This document shows positions 1 through 7,733 of a DNA stretch of 10,000 nucleotides, one piece after another (position 1 is the first letter of the stretch; each line of letters starts with the position of its first letter). The stretch lies in the NCBI GenBank assembly GCA_002005505.1, contig KV908424.1:449127-459126 (forward strand), read 5' to 3'. The stretch is from Botryococcus braunii. Its lineage: Eukaryota > Chlorophyta > Trebouxiophyceae. The notes under the pieces were generated by a model. That model was not told the DNA's origin. It did not search any database and was given only the letters and a program-made list of their open reading frames with translations. The position numbers and the translations under genes are program-made.

Positions 1-15
1 GACATTACTAAATGA

Positions 16-39
16 CATGATGTCATGATGTCATGATGT
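16..39. repeat. Three tandem copies of an 8-bp unit
   Basis: The unit catgatgt is repeated three times without error and is followed by a partial copy after a cg interruption. The left edge forms the odd palindrome TGACAT-G-ATGTCA. It may be a simple microsatellite. It could also be the short tandem tail of an element on the minus strand, but nothing ties it to the retrotransposon that starts 900 bp away. Confidence 0.7.
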
Positions 40-323
40 CGACATGATTACTTGCTAAATGGGATACGTCATGAGGTGGACAGCTGGCGAGCCCGTATCA
101 TCAAAGATAGTCACCGAGGACCCAGCGGTTCAGAGAGAATGTGAGTATTTCTAGGCAAATTATGCAGGGCTTTCGAAAGGAAAGTCCTGCAGGAACTCCC
201 TTTGAAAGTTGGAGTGAAGGCGTGTCTTTGTGGGCGTGATGCCGGCAGTGTGAGATGTGGCGATTTGTTTGGCTTGTGGACATTTTTGGCGAGGTGAGAA
301 GCTCCAACTAGACCATTCCCTAC
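40..323. other. No gene recognised
   Basis: Only short ORFs without recognisable protein character are present on either strand. A 10-bp palindrome, TCCTGCAGGA, lies near position 184. I see no tRNA, exon or terminator here. Confidence 0.5.
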
Positions 324-393
324 GGCTGGGGACTCAGCCCAACAAGGCCCCCAGCCCTGGCTTATAAGACCCCAGCCTGAGGCTTGTCAGGCT
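324..393. repeat. GC-rich segment with two hairpins
   Basis: GGCTGGGG (324-331) is complementary to CCCCAGCC (349-356). AGCCTGA (374-380) pairs with TCAGGCT (387-393) across a 6-nt loop. Two hairpins side by side in 70 bp suggest an RNA-structured segment. It lies downstream of the retrotransposon ORF on that element's strand, so it could belong to the 3' untranslated region, but the element's 3' end is not fixed. Confidence 0.4.
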
Positions 394-937
394 CTGTAAG
401 TGTTATCGCTGGGCTGAGAGGTGTTGAATCGGGTAGTTTTGATCTTGAAAAGCAGACTTGGACCAAGGAAGCATTTCAGCTTATACGTACGGATGTGCGC
501 TGTTTGCTATGAGGGAGGCGCGCACAGAAACTCACATGCTGGGTTTGCGTGCTCCAGTCTTGGCTGCATGTACACATGTGGGTGGGTGTCTTTTTCTTTT
601 TGTGCGCTGGTATACCGACTGTACTCCTATACCTACTACGTAGACCTTCTTGTGATCTGTTATTCCCCCCGGACATTCCTCAGCCCGAAAGACCGGGGAT
701 GCGAACAGACTTGATGTGACTGTACTGCAAGCATCAACGATGACACTGCAGTGTGAACGTTGCAGCAGCATGTTTCCACTGCCAACCGTACAGTACGTAG
801 GCAACCATATGTGTCTGGGCACGTCCCATCGGGCCATTTGGGCTGGACAGACGTAATTTCTCTTATTTACAAGAGTGGAGTAAAAAAGACCAGCCCAATG
901 TTCAGGGACCCAAACCCCCAAGGTGTCAAGCTATGAG
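394..937 (-). other. Probable 3' untranslated region or flank of the retrotransposon
   Basis: This is the non-coding stretch just after the stop codon of the reverse transcriptase ORF. No second ORF with protein character is visible. An A-rich run on the minus strand, complementary to 588-607, could be a degenerate tail. No clear poly(A), tandem tail or target-site duplication marks the end of the element. Confidence 0.4.
867..871 (-). promoter_or_regulatory. Possible polyadenylation signal TGTAA
   Basis: The minus strand reads TGTAA followed by ATAAG, about 70 nt after the stop codon of the retrotransposon ORF. TGTAA is the usual polyadenylation signal in chlorophyte algae. A 5-base match is weak by itself, so only its position supports the call. 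Confidence 0.3.
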
Positions 938-3900
938 TCACACCCGGCGAGCGGCCAGCTGGCGACCCACAGCCGCCGCAATGATGAAACTGACCCGACG
1001 AATGACAAAATATCCCTCCACATCTTCTTGAGCAATGATGGCTTGGTTCAAAAGCCCCTGGAGCCTCTGCAACAAGGCCAGCGCATCAGCATGCAACCCT
1101 CCCAATGTTTCAAAAGCGAAGGCTTGGAAAGCCACAGGCGGCTGCTGACGCGACAACAAGACAGCATAGCGGGTCTGCTTGTCTTGGGCAGCGCGCGCGG
1201 CGGCCCCACCCGGCACGAAGTGCAGCAAGTTGGCAACTGTGAGTGGGGAAGAGCCAACGATGTCGATATAAAGGTCACGCCCCTCCTCCCACGCATGGAG
1301 GCGGAGGTCTGCGCGACGGCGCTCCTGGCCAGGGACAGGGGTGGGAAAGGCGGGTTCCCGGGTGACCCGCTGACGAGCTGAGGTAAGGACAGCGTCCAGG
1401 CCGTTACGAACGGAGTAATGTCGGCCGACAATGGCAACATCCCCCCCTGAGGTGCAGTGGACATCCAACTCCCTCAAGCAGCACGGGCATTGGGAGCCAG
1501 GGTGGAAAATGGGGATCAAGAGCTGGTATTGAAGGCGGCAGCGGAACGACTCTGGGGGCATGGTTTGCTGCAAATGGGGAACTGGGAGAGCCAGCAGCCA
1601 ATCAGACGCTCCCGGCTGTGTAAGAGATTGGAGCACAGCACGGTCGCGATCCGAGCGAGCAGGGTCATCAAGAACCTCCTGGTATGCGCGGTGAGACAAG
1701 GGTTTGGACAGCCGGGCTTGCACTTTGCTGCGGACAAAATCCGGATCCTCAAAGAGCGCCGCATCGAAATCAGGAACAAGGGCGCAGTAGTCAGCCTTGG
1801 CAGCTAGGGCAGCGGGGACAAGAGGGGCAGGGGATGTCCCCAGAAGGCGGTCCTGGAGGGGGGCTGTCTGCGTGACGGAGGCGAGATAGGCACAAGGCAG
1901 AAGGGAAGTGGCCTTAGTGACCCCTAGACCCCCCTGGGCAATAGGCAAGCCAGCCAAGGTTTGCTGCAAAGGGCCAAAACCACCACCACCAGCTGTGACA
2001 ATGGATTGGAGGACCTGGGTTTGGAGCATATCAAAGGTCACCAAAGCTTGCGCAGCTGCAGCTGGCGGCATGGTCCGGGCTGTGAAAACCACCTTGCAGG
2101 TCCCAAGGCAACTGCGAAGCAAGAGAAGCTCGGCTTGGGGGTGGCGGAGAATCGGCAAACGCTGGAGCGAGGCTGCCACGGCATCAACGTGCGCCTGGGC
2201 TACGGAAGCCGCGTACTCGACTGACACGGTGACCGCTGCCCCCAACACTATCAAACCAGCACGAGTTTCATTGACGAAGCCCAGAGGGAACCCATCCAAA
2301 TGCTGAGGGTTCGGGCGCGGCGACCACACACAGCACTTGTGAGGGTTGAGGCTCAAGCCATATGCGGGGGCCCGGTCAACAACCAACTGGACTGCCTGCT
2401 GCGCTGCGGGCACGGGACCAACAAACGTGCCGTCATCCAGATACCACCCTTGGTGTACGTCGGGACACTCCCGATGAAGGTCAACGAGGAGTGGCTGGAC
2501 AGTGAGCGCAAAAAGCAGCGGAGAGAGGGGGTCCCCTTGCTGGACCCCTGTTGTGGAGTCCACGACATGGGGCCCAACATACTGATGGGCCGCGCAGCCG
2601 TACGTCGTCGCCACATACTGCCAGATGCTGGGGCAATGGAGGGCGACTTCCCCAAGCATGCGGTTGCGGTCGACCGTATTGAAAGCATTTTGGAAGTCCA
2701 AGCTGACAACGACGAGGTCGGGGGAATCTTGCTGGTGTGCCACCAAGCGGTTGAGGGCATGGACGAGGCCTTCTGCACCCCCTCGGACTCCAACCCCAAC
2801 TTGGTGTGGCTGCAAATACTCACTGACAGCGGGCAAGACGGCTGCAACAGCTATCTTGGAAACCAGACGGCGCAGGGTGAGCCCCACTGCAATGGGCCGG
2901 ATACCCCCATTGGGCTTCAAGAGAGGGGTGATGGGAGCGCTGGCCCAATAAGATCGCAAGGGAGGGGGAACATCCCCAGCTAAGGCCCGATTGACCACGC
3001 CAAGGAGGCTGTCCAATAAGAGGTCTGAGCCACCTACAGAGAAGGCATGTTTTATATGTAATGGGGTCAAGCCGTCCCGCCCGCCAGCGGTACCAGGTGG
3101 GAAGGTTTTGAGGGCAGCCAAGACTTCCTCCACTTGGGCACGGTAAGGGGCCTGCGCAGGCGGGGCGCCAACGGGAAGCGGTCGGATAGGATGAAGCGCT
3201 GCCAATGCAGCACATGTGTCAGGCGTGGCTGGGGCGATGGTGGCAGGCTCCAACATCCGAACAGCCGCTGATAAATGGCCATCTGCAACCTTGCGCAAGA
3301 CGCGACCGGCAAGCGCCGCATCGTCTAATGGGCGGGGTGGGGCAGTGGCTGCAGGCGCGGTGGCCAAGAGTTCATCAATTAGGCCATCAATATCCCCATC
3401 CAACCATGCGCGGGCCCGACGGCGGACGTGCTGCGCAACTCCCTCACCCCGAGGCCTGCGACGAGCTGACAGGACGCACATCGGAAGGATCAACAGCTCA
3501 ACCCAGGCAGCCTCGGAGCCCGAGTCCGCAACAGCCTTGAGAGCGGACCGCAATGCTGCAGCCCAAGGTATCCATGCTGACCTAGGGACCCTGCGGTACG
3601 AATGGTGACCAAGGGTGAAAACTTGATGGACAAGGGCAGGGGTCAGGGGATGGCGGCGGACACGGGCCGGGGGAGCAGAGGGCGGAGGATCAGCAACGGC
3701 GGCGGATGCACGCGGTCGTCCTCGGGGTTGCGAATGGAGGCGGCCCTGGGGCTCTGAAGTATCCTGCGGCGGCGGTGCAGGGCGGGGAAGGCCAGGAAGA
3801 AGGTTAACATCAGGGGGAACCAGGCCATCCTCCAGATTCCACAAGCGCTGGCAGGTGTCTGGGTTGGTTGCGCACGAAAGAACTCCCAGGGAATGGGTTT

Positions 3901-4126
3901 TGAAGCAAGTGGTGCACAACCAGCTGGAGGTAGCTCGCAAGATGGCTTCAAGCTTCCTGTACTCTGCTGGGGATCTGAGTTGCGACACCCAGTCATCCCG
4001 CCCAGCATCGCCGAGCTTGTGGAACCTCTGCAAGTGACGTAGGAGCCCAGCACCCGTAGTGATCTTACGAGACTTGCATGATGCCTTCCAAGGGCAGGTG
4101 GGGTCAAAGAGAGGAACGCTGGCCAT
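938..4126 (-). CDS. Reverse transcriptase / restriction-like endonuclease protein of a non-LTR retrotransposon
   Basis: This 1062-residue protein should nick target DNA and reverse-transcribe the element's RNA from the nick. From the N-terminus: a C2H2 finger (C11, C17, H31, H36); a second cysteine-rich patch (C71, C74, H78, C85); a Pro/Arg-rich linker (about 111-160); and a reverse transcriptase domain (about 340-640). That domain has LKPNGGIRPIAV at about 403, motif A SLDFQNAF with D477, motif B QQGDPLSPLLFA, catalytic YLDD at 562-565, and LSLNPHKC at 591-598. A cysteine cluster (C880, C882, C883, H890, C891) then precedes an endonuclease with R938-A-D940, D955 exactly 14 residues later, and K983/Y987. 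The ATG at 4126 has good Kozak bases (G at -3 and +4). The frame stays open upstream to a TAA at 4280-4282 but has no earlier ATG. There are no internal stops or frameshifts, so the copy may be young or active. The zinc knuckle before the endonuclease looks shortened. GC content is higher than in the flanks. Confidence 0.93.
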   Translation of the reverse strand: MASVPLFDPTCPWKASCKSRKITTGAGLLRHLQRFHKLGDAGRDDWVSQLRSPAEYRKLEAILRATSSWLCTTCFKTHSLGVLSCATNPDTCQRLWNLEDGLVPPDVNLLPGLPRPAPPPQDTSEPQGRLHSQPRGRPRASAAVADPPPSAPPARVRRHPLTPALVHQVFTLGHHSYRRVPRSAWIPWAAALRSALKAVADSGSEAAWVELLILPMCVLSARRRPRGEGVAQHVRRRARAWLDGDIDGLIDELLATAPAATAPPRPLDDAALAGRVLRKVADGHLSAAVRMLEPATIAPATPDTCAALAALHPIRPLPVGAPPAQAPYRAQVEEVLAALKTFPPGTAGGRDGLTPLHIKHAFSVGGSDLLLDSLLGVVNRALAGDVPPPLRSYWASAPITPLLKPNGGIRPIAVGLTLRRLVSKIAVAAVLPAVSEYLQPHQVGVGVRGGAEGLVHALNRLVAHQQDSPDLVVVSLDFQNAFNTVDRNRMLGEVALHCPSIWQYVATTYGCAAHQYVGPHVVDSTTGVQQGDPLSPLLFALTVQPLLVDLHRECPDVHQGWYLDDGTFVGPVPAAQQAVQLVVDRAPAYGLSLNPHKCCVWSPRPNPQHLDGFPLGFVNETRAGLIVLGAAVTVSVEYAASVAQAHVDAVAASLQRLPILRHPQAELLLLRSCLGTCKVVFTARTMPPAAAAQALVTFDMLQTQVLQSIVTAGGGGFGPLQQTLAGLPIAQGGLGVTKATSLLPCAYLASVTQTAPLQDRLLGTSPAPLVPAALAAKADYCALVPDFDAALFEDPDFVRSKVQARLSKPLSHRAYQEVLDDPARSDRDRAVLQSLTQPGASDWLLALPVPHLQQTMPPESFRCRLQYQLLIPIFHPGSQCPCCLRELDVHCTSGGDVAIVGRHYSVRNGLDAVLTSARQRVTREPAFPTPVPGQERRRADLRLHAWEEGRDLYIDIVGSSPLTVANLLHFVPGGAAARAAQDKQTRYAVLLSRQQPPVAFQAFAFETLGGLHADALALLQRLQGLLNQAIIAQEDVEGYFVIRRVSFIIAAAVGRQLAARRV

Positions 4127-4163
4127 GGCATCACCAGCTGGGCAACCCAACCCCAAGACCGTT

Positions 4164-4709
4164 CTGGATGCTGGAAAGTGGTGAAGCCCCAGTCCCTCTG
4201 AAAAACTGGCTGGGCTCAGGCGAAGCGGAGAAGAAAAGGGAAAACCAAGATGATGTGTGAAGAAACACAGGAGTAAGTGTTATAAAACACTGGAATCTCC
4301 GTAAGTGCTGGATGCTGGGGAGGGGTGAAGCTGTGAGTCCCTGTGAACGACGGGCCGGCGGAGGCAAATCTGAGGGGCCAAAAAAGAAAAAGAAAAAACC
4401 AATACTGTGTGTTAAGAAACACAGGAAGTGGGGAAGAACACGGGAAATTCCGCAGATGCCAGACGCCAGAAAGTTACGAAGCTGCCAGTCCTGCGGAAAG
4501 ACTGGCCGAGCTGGTGCAAATCTGAGGAAGAAAACAGGAAAACCAATACGATGTGGTATCAAACTGAGAATGAAGTGTTGAAAAACACTGGAAATTCCGC
4601 AAAGGCTGGACGCTGAAAGTGGCGAAGCTGCCAGCCCCCTTAAAGACTGGCCAGGCGAAGGCAAATCTGAGAAAAAAAGATAAAATCAATACTATGGGTG
4701 ACGAAACAG
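4164..4709 (-). repeat. Tandem ~147-bp repeats in the retrotransposon 5' region (3.7 copies)
   Basis: Units begin at 4164, 4308, 4459 and 4606, giving periods of 144, 151 and 147 bp; the last is cut off near 4709. Each begins with a form of ctggatgctgg or ctggacgctga, followed by gaagctgccag, actggcc, gcaaatctgag, an A/G-rich run, ccaatac and, near the end, gaaattccgca. Copies are diverged, with the unit nearest the ORF the most different. Two short inverted repeats recur: agtgtt/aacact and tgtgt/acaca. The array ends 38 bp upstream of the ATG, so it makes up the 5' untranslated region. By analogy with mouse L1 monomers it could carry promoter activity; that is inference. Confidence 0.85.
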
Positions 4710-4714
4710 ATTAT

Positions 4715-4735
4715 CTTCTTTCTTTCTTTCTTCTT
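4715..4735. repeat. CT-rich microsatellite (TTTC-like)
   Basis: Imperfect tctttctttctttcttcttt lies directly beside the last retrotransposon 5' repeat. It may be the insertion target or part of the junction. On the minus strand the end of the tract also reads AATAAAG. Confidence 0.75.
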
Positions 4736-4787
4736 TATTGAAGCCCTGCGCGCTGTTCAGTTTTCCTTCCTTTCATTACAAGAGTCA

Positions 4788-4823
4788 CTTACACGGGTGG
4801 GTTTCTCTTACACGGGTGGGTTT
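4788..4823. repeat. 17-bp direct duplication, period 19
   Basis: cttacacgggtgggttt occurs at 4788-4804 and again at 4807-4823 without mismatch. A third partial copy, ctacacgg, follows around 4835. It lies in gene-free DNA and no function is apparent. Confidence 0.8.
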
Positions 4824-5112
4824 TTCTCTTCTTCTACACGGCTGCAAACGTGAATCAGAGTGCATTCGTGTGGATGTATGATAGGGCTTTGTTCACACTA
4901 TCACCGTACTAGGGCATGTAAAGATAGGCATAAACGTGACGGCCAGCTGTGTTGGCCTAGGACTAGTGCACAGCGCCATTAGTAAACGTATAGGCGTGGA
5001 TCACAGTTTTGTTACGTATATACGTTTGCTATTGGTAGGGCTGTACGGGTAGGGCCCCACCTTGATCAGGGTCATGATTTCATGTTAGTCTGACATCATG
5101 ATCTTGACTGGG

Positions 5113-5172
5113 ATCAAAGCCGGTGATAGCAGTGTTGATTTTGCCAATGTATATCAAAGGCGGTGACAGCGG
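5113..5172. repeat. Imperfect 20-bp direct repeat, 40 bp apart
   Basis: ATCAAAGCCGGTGATAGCAG (5113-5132) recurs with a few mismatches as ATCAAAGGCGGTGACAGCGG (5153-5172). The spacing from start to start is 40 bp. The context is gene-free and the function is unknown. Confidence 0.65.
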
Positions 5173-5513
5173 GGTGGTTTCTAGCCCATTGGATGCATCT
5201 TTTCGCGTCAGCTAAGAACATGATAATGGTTCCTCATCGTTCCTCATATAAACTTAAGGTGATGATATCGTTATCCCAGACGACTGCTGTCGCTCAGTTA
5301 CAGGTTGCACGCACTCTACTCCGGGGTTGGCATATAAAAAATCAATGTCATTCGAGGGGGTGAAAGCCCCCAATTTAAGCTCCGTACCGATAATTTTGAG
5401 GTCATCCTTAGCCTTTACCTTAACAATTGGCTAGTTACTCCACGGAGGCTATGTCATGTGAACTAGACTCCGGCGTTTTACAGTCTGGTTGATATCTGTT
5501 ATCCTCACCATTC

Positions 5514-5580
5514 ATGAGCGAGCGGACAAGTTTGGAATCGCTCATCAGCTGAACTCAGCACAACAGCAATACTGTCCGCT
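5514..5580. repeat. Two overlapping, mutually exclusive inverted repeats
   Basis: ATGAGCGA (5514-5521) pairs with TCGCTCAT (5538-5545). AGCGGACA (5521-5528) pairs with TGTCCGCT (5573-5580). The two left arms share position 5521 and the arms interleave, so the hairpins would compete or form a pseudoknot-like fold. No gene lies close by. Confidence 0.5.
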
Positions 5581-5865
5581 GATTACTAATAAATGGGGTT
5601 CATTAAGTTTTAAATGCGAAATGTAGATGGATCCGCGGACCGCATTTGCAAATTTCTGTAAGGAGGCCCATCAGGAACATTTTGACAACACATTTGTACA
5701 GCATGTGGGTTTATGTGCACGGGGTAAGATATATATGTATATGGAAGATATATGGAGGTTATATATGTAGAGGCCTCGAGGCAGAATTTATCGATATACA
5801 ATATCGTCATATGCCCCTTTAAAACTGAACTAGTCTGTCACACCACAAAAAACAAAGTCGCCAAC

Positions 5866-5866
<1 letters not shown>

Positions 5867-5902
<36 letters not shown>

Positions 5903-5915
5903 AAGGGGGGGGGGG
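5867..5915. repeat. A31 tract followed by a G-rich run
   Basis: Thirty-one A's (5867-5897) are followed by gaggaaa and eleven G's (5905-5915), then agggtgggtgg. The whole block is purine on the + strand. The A-tract could be the tail of an old + strand retroposed copy; no body for it was recognised upstream. Confidence 0.85.
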
Positions 5916-5938
5916 AGGGTGGGTGGAGAAAGGGAAAC

Positions 5939-6228
5939 AAACAAAAACTTGCTGGTAGATTCGAGCGTCGATCTCATTCCTCGACAGCAAGGCGTGCACT
6001 CGTGGTGTCAAGATGCAAAGCAGATTAACTGATGTTAAAGTGTAACGAGTGCGCATGCATGCTGCATTAGCAATCAAAACAGAAACAACATGCAAGTACT
6101 TTCACTAGCTTGGTGTGCAGAGAGACCTGCCCTGCTCGGGGAGCAGGTCCTGTGAAGCTGGTTCTGCGAGGCATTTGACTAGAGCGCGATCCTTCCCCAA
6201 CATCAGACCCGCTGATCCAGGATTGTTT

Positions 6229-6229
<1 letters not shown>
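5939..6229. other. No gene recognised
   Basis: This is unique-looking DNA between the two poly(A)-containing tracts. It has no exon or RNA gene that I can support. It ends directly at the A37 tract and could be the body of a short retroposed sequence on the + strand, which is speculation. Confidence 0.4.
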
Positions 6230-6267
<38 letters not shown>

Positions 6268-6282
6268 ACACAAAAAAAACCA

Positions 6283-6360
<78 letters not shown>
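6230..6360. repeat. Compound microsatellite A37 / A-rich / (CA)37
   Basis: Thirty-seven A's (6230-6266) lead through a mixed A/C transition (6267-6286) into 37 perfect CA dinucleotides (6287-6360). This pattern is typical of a poly(A) tail in which a dinucleotide repeat has grown. Lengths are likely variable and prone to assembly error. Confidence 0.95.
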
Positions 6361-6362
<2 letters not shown>

Positions 6363-7733
6363 TTAGCAACTCCCGTCATCCTTTTAAATCCCTGACACTA
6401 ATCAACTGCATGAAAGAAAAATAAGTTTAATATTCAAGCCCCGGCGCATACACCATGCAGTTGCATTGCTGTTGTCTGAGCTCAGAATTAATATTAGCAA
6501 CGTACTTCGCCATCTCAAGCAACTTGCAGCCGCCTATTTGATCCGTTGACTGCCGATTCCACATTGACCGCCGAGGCAGGAAGTTTGTTCCAAAACAATG
6601 TACCACAAATCCCTCTTAAGCTGTACGGCTCACGTGTGCTGCTGAAGGACACATTAATCTCTGGATAACGGTAGCCTCTGCATTCAATGCTCACTGGTGT
6701 CCCCTTGACTCTGGACTGGAAAAAGCAGGTGGCATGTATGCTTTTACCACCATTCTTTGCAAGTCAGTAAGATCCCTTTTGCCCATTGGCTACCCAATGT
6801 GAAAACCCCATGGGTTAACCCGGTCTCCTAATCCTCTGAAAAGCCCTGCCAATACCGCTCTCATCCCTTCCATATCTGCTCAAGTTCATAACATGAGAGT
6901 TGGAACGTTTCAACTTCTTGTTCCCCACAGCTGCTTATATTCAGCAGTAACCGATTTTTACGCTATCTTAGGGTGAAGCTGCCTGCAAGCACAGGAAAAT
7001 ATAGAGGCAAATAGACACATATCGCAATGAAAGGTGTTGGCTCGCACAACAAATTCCTGTGGGCGATTTTCTTAGCCCTGGCACACACGGCTTCTGTTCC
7101 TTGAGCATCTGTTTCTACACACAGAGACACTCCCAATGTCTAACTCCATTGCAATCTCTTGAGTCACTAAAGACATCTGCATGTTCTTTCCAGTACCCAA
7201 TTCACCGTTGTCATTATGACCATCAGCCATTGCAAAGCTGGAAGAAGGAACCGCCCCCGGGGGGGGGGGGGCGGGACGTGGGAGATCGGCTGCGGGGTAG
7301 GTCACGGAATGGATGCTTGCTTTTCGCTGAATATGTAGCAAGACATCGTGAGGGACCAGTAGGTTCTCTCTACGTGCGAGCTACTACAAAGTCGCTTACG
7401 TAAAGCGCTTAAAAAATACGGTGTCACAAGCCTGCTGCGCATCTCACTCTGTAGGATTTCTGTCTGTTGTATCACAGAAGCACTGCAGAGCGGCAGAGCC
7501 AACCTTAGCAGGGCTTGTAATTGTCAGAACCGTCCTGCCTTTAGTTCAATGCATTCTCCAGTTCAAGGCATTCTCCTGCATAGCGCAGGGAGGCTGTTGT
7601 ATGCTATCGGTGCCGGAGCTCTCTAAACCCTTTGTGCAGAATGTAAATGGCTTAGCAGCAAGTCCTCCACAGCCCTCAAAGGATTTCAAGGTGCCATTCA
7701 CCTTCGCCGGAACGCTGCGTGAGGAGCAGAACC
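6361..7733 (-). other. Gene-free stretch including the 3' untranslated region of the NAD(P)H dehydrogenase gene
   Basis: No exon could be supported in this stretch on either strand. The part closest to 7733 must be the 3' untranslated region of the enzyme gene on the minus strand. I could not place its polyadenylation site: no TGTAA or AATAAA on the minus strand was found down to 6361. Confidence 0.45.
7254..7271. repeat. C5-G13 homopolymer junction
   Basis: Five C's are followed by thirteen G's and then cggg. The run can fold as a C/G hairpin or a G-quadruplex on the + strand. It is also a likely site of length error in sequencing. Confidence 0.85.

Larger units (their letters stand above)
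867..4709 (-). mobile_element. Non-LTR retrotransposon with restriction-like endonuclease (R2-like group)
   Basis: The element consists of a 5' region of tandem ~147-bp repeats, a single long ORF with reverse transcriptase and restriction-like endonuclease, and an undefined 3' end. No long terminal repeats, integrase, protease or apurinic-type endonuclease are visible. This fits the early-branching single-ORF LINE groups such as R2, R4 and their algal relatives, which copy themselves by target-primed reverse transcription. The right boundary is placed where the tandem repeats stop, next to a CT-rich tract at 4715. The left boundary is only a minimum, set at the TGTAA, and the true 3' end may lie at lower coordinates. 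No target-site duplication was identified. Confidence 0.8.
4836..5866. other. Gene-free stretch
   Basis: No exon, tRNA or long ORF with protein character is visible on either strand. The stretch contains a perfect 12-bp palindrome ACGTATATACGT (5014-5025), inverted AAACGTATA/TATACGTTT (4984-4992 and 5019-5027), and an AT-rich tract around 5725-5770 made of atatat/gtatat repeats. Confidence 0.5.

Noticed and set aside
532..921. 129-residue minus-strand ORF just after the retrotransposon ORF, as a possible second element gene
   Set aside because: It begins with TTG, lacks any recognisable motif and has irregular composition. It is better read as 3' untranslated sequence.
2300..2983. 227-residue ORF on the + strand
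   Set aside because: It is antisense to the reverse transcriptase domain and has no recognisable protein character. It arises from the codon bias of the minus-strand gene.
4154..4156. TTG as the start of the retrotransposon protein
   Set aside because: A eukaryotic start at the ATG ten codons later has good Kozak bases, so 4126 was chosen.
4131..4664. 177-residue minus-strand frame across the 5' repeats as an ORF1 protein
   Set aside because: It has no ATG, is rich in Phe and Ser from T/C runs, and one repeat period (151) is not a multiple of three, so the frame is not repeated consistently.
5950..5985. T-arm-like sequence on the minus strand (CTCGAATC) as a tRNA
   Set aside because: No matching acceptor stem, anticodon arm or D-arm could be drawn around it.
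6287..6360. CRISPR-like or satellite array
   Set aside because: It is a plain dinucleotide repeat without spacers. No CRISPR array or cas gene is present in the window.
6067..6369. ORFs encoding Cys-Val or Thr-His repeats across the CA tracts (also at 7828-8237)
   Set aside because: They are translations of microsatellites and homopolymers and have no flanking coding signal.
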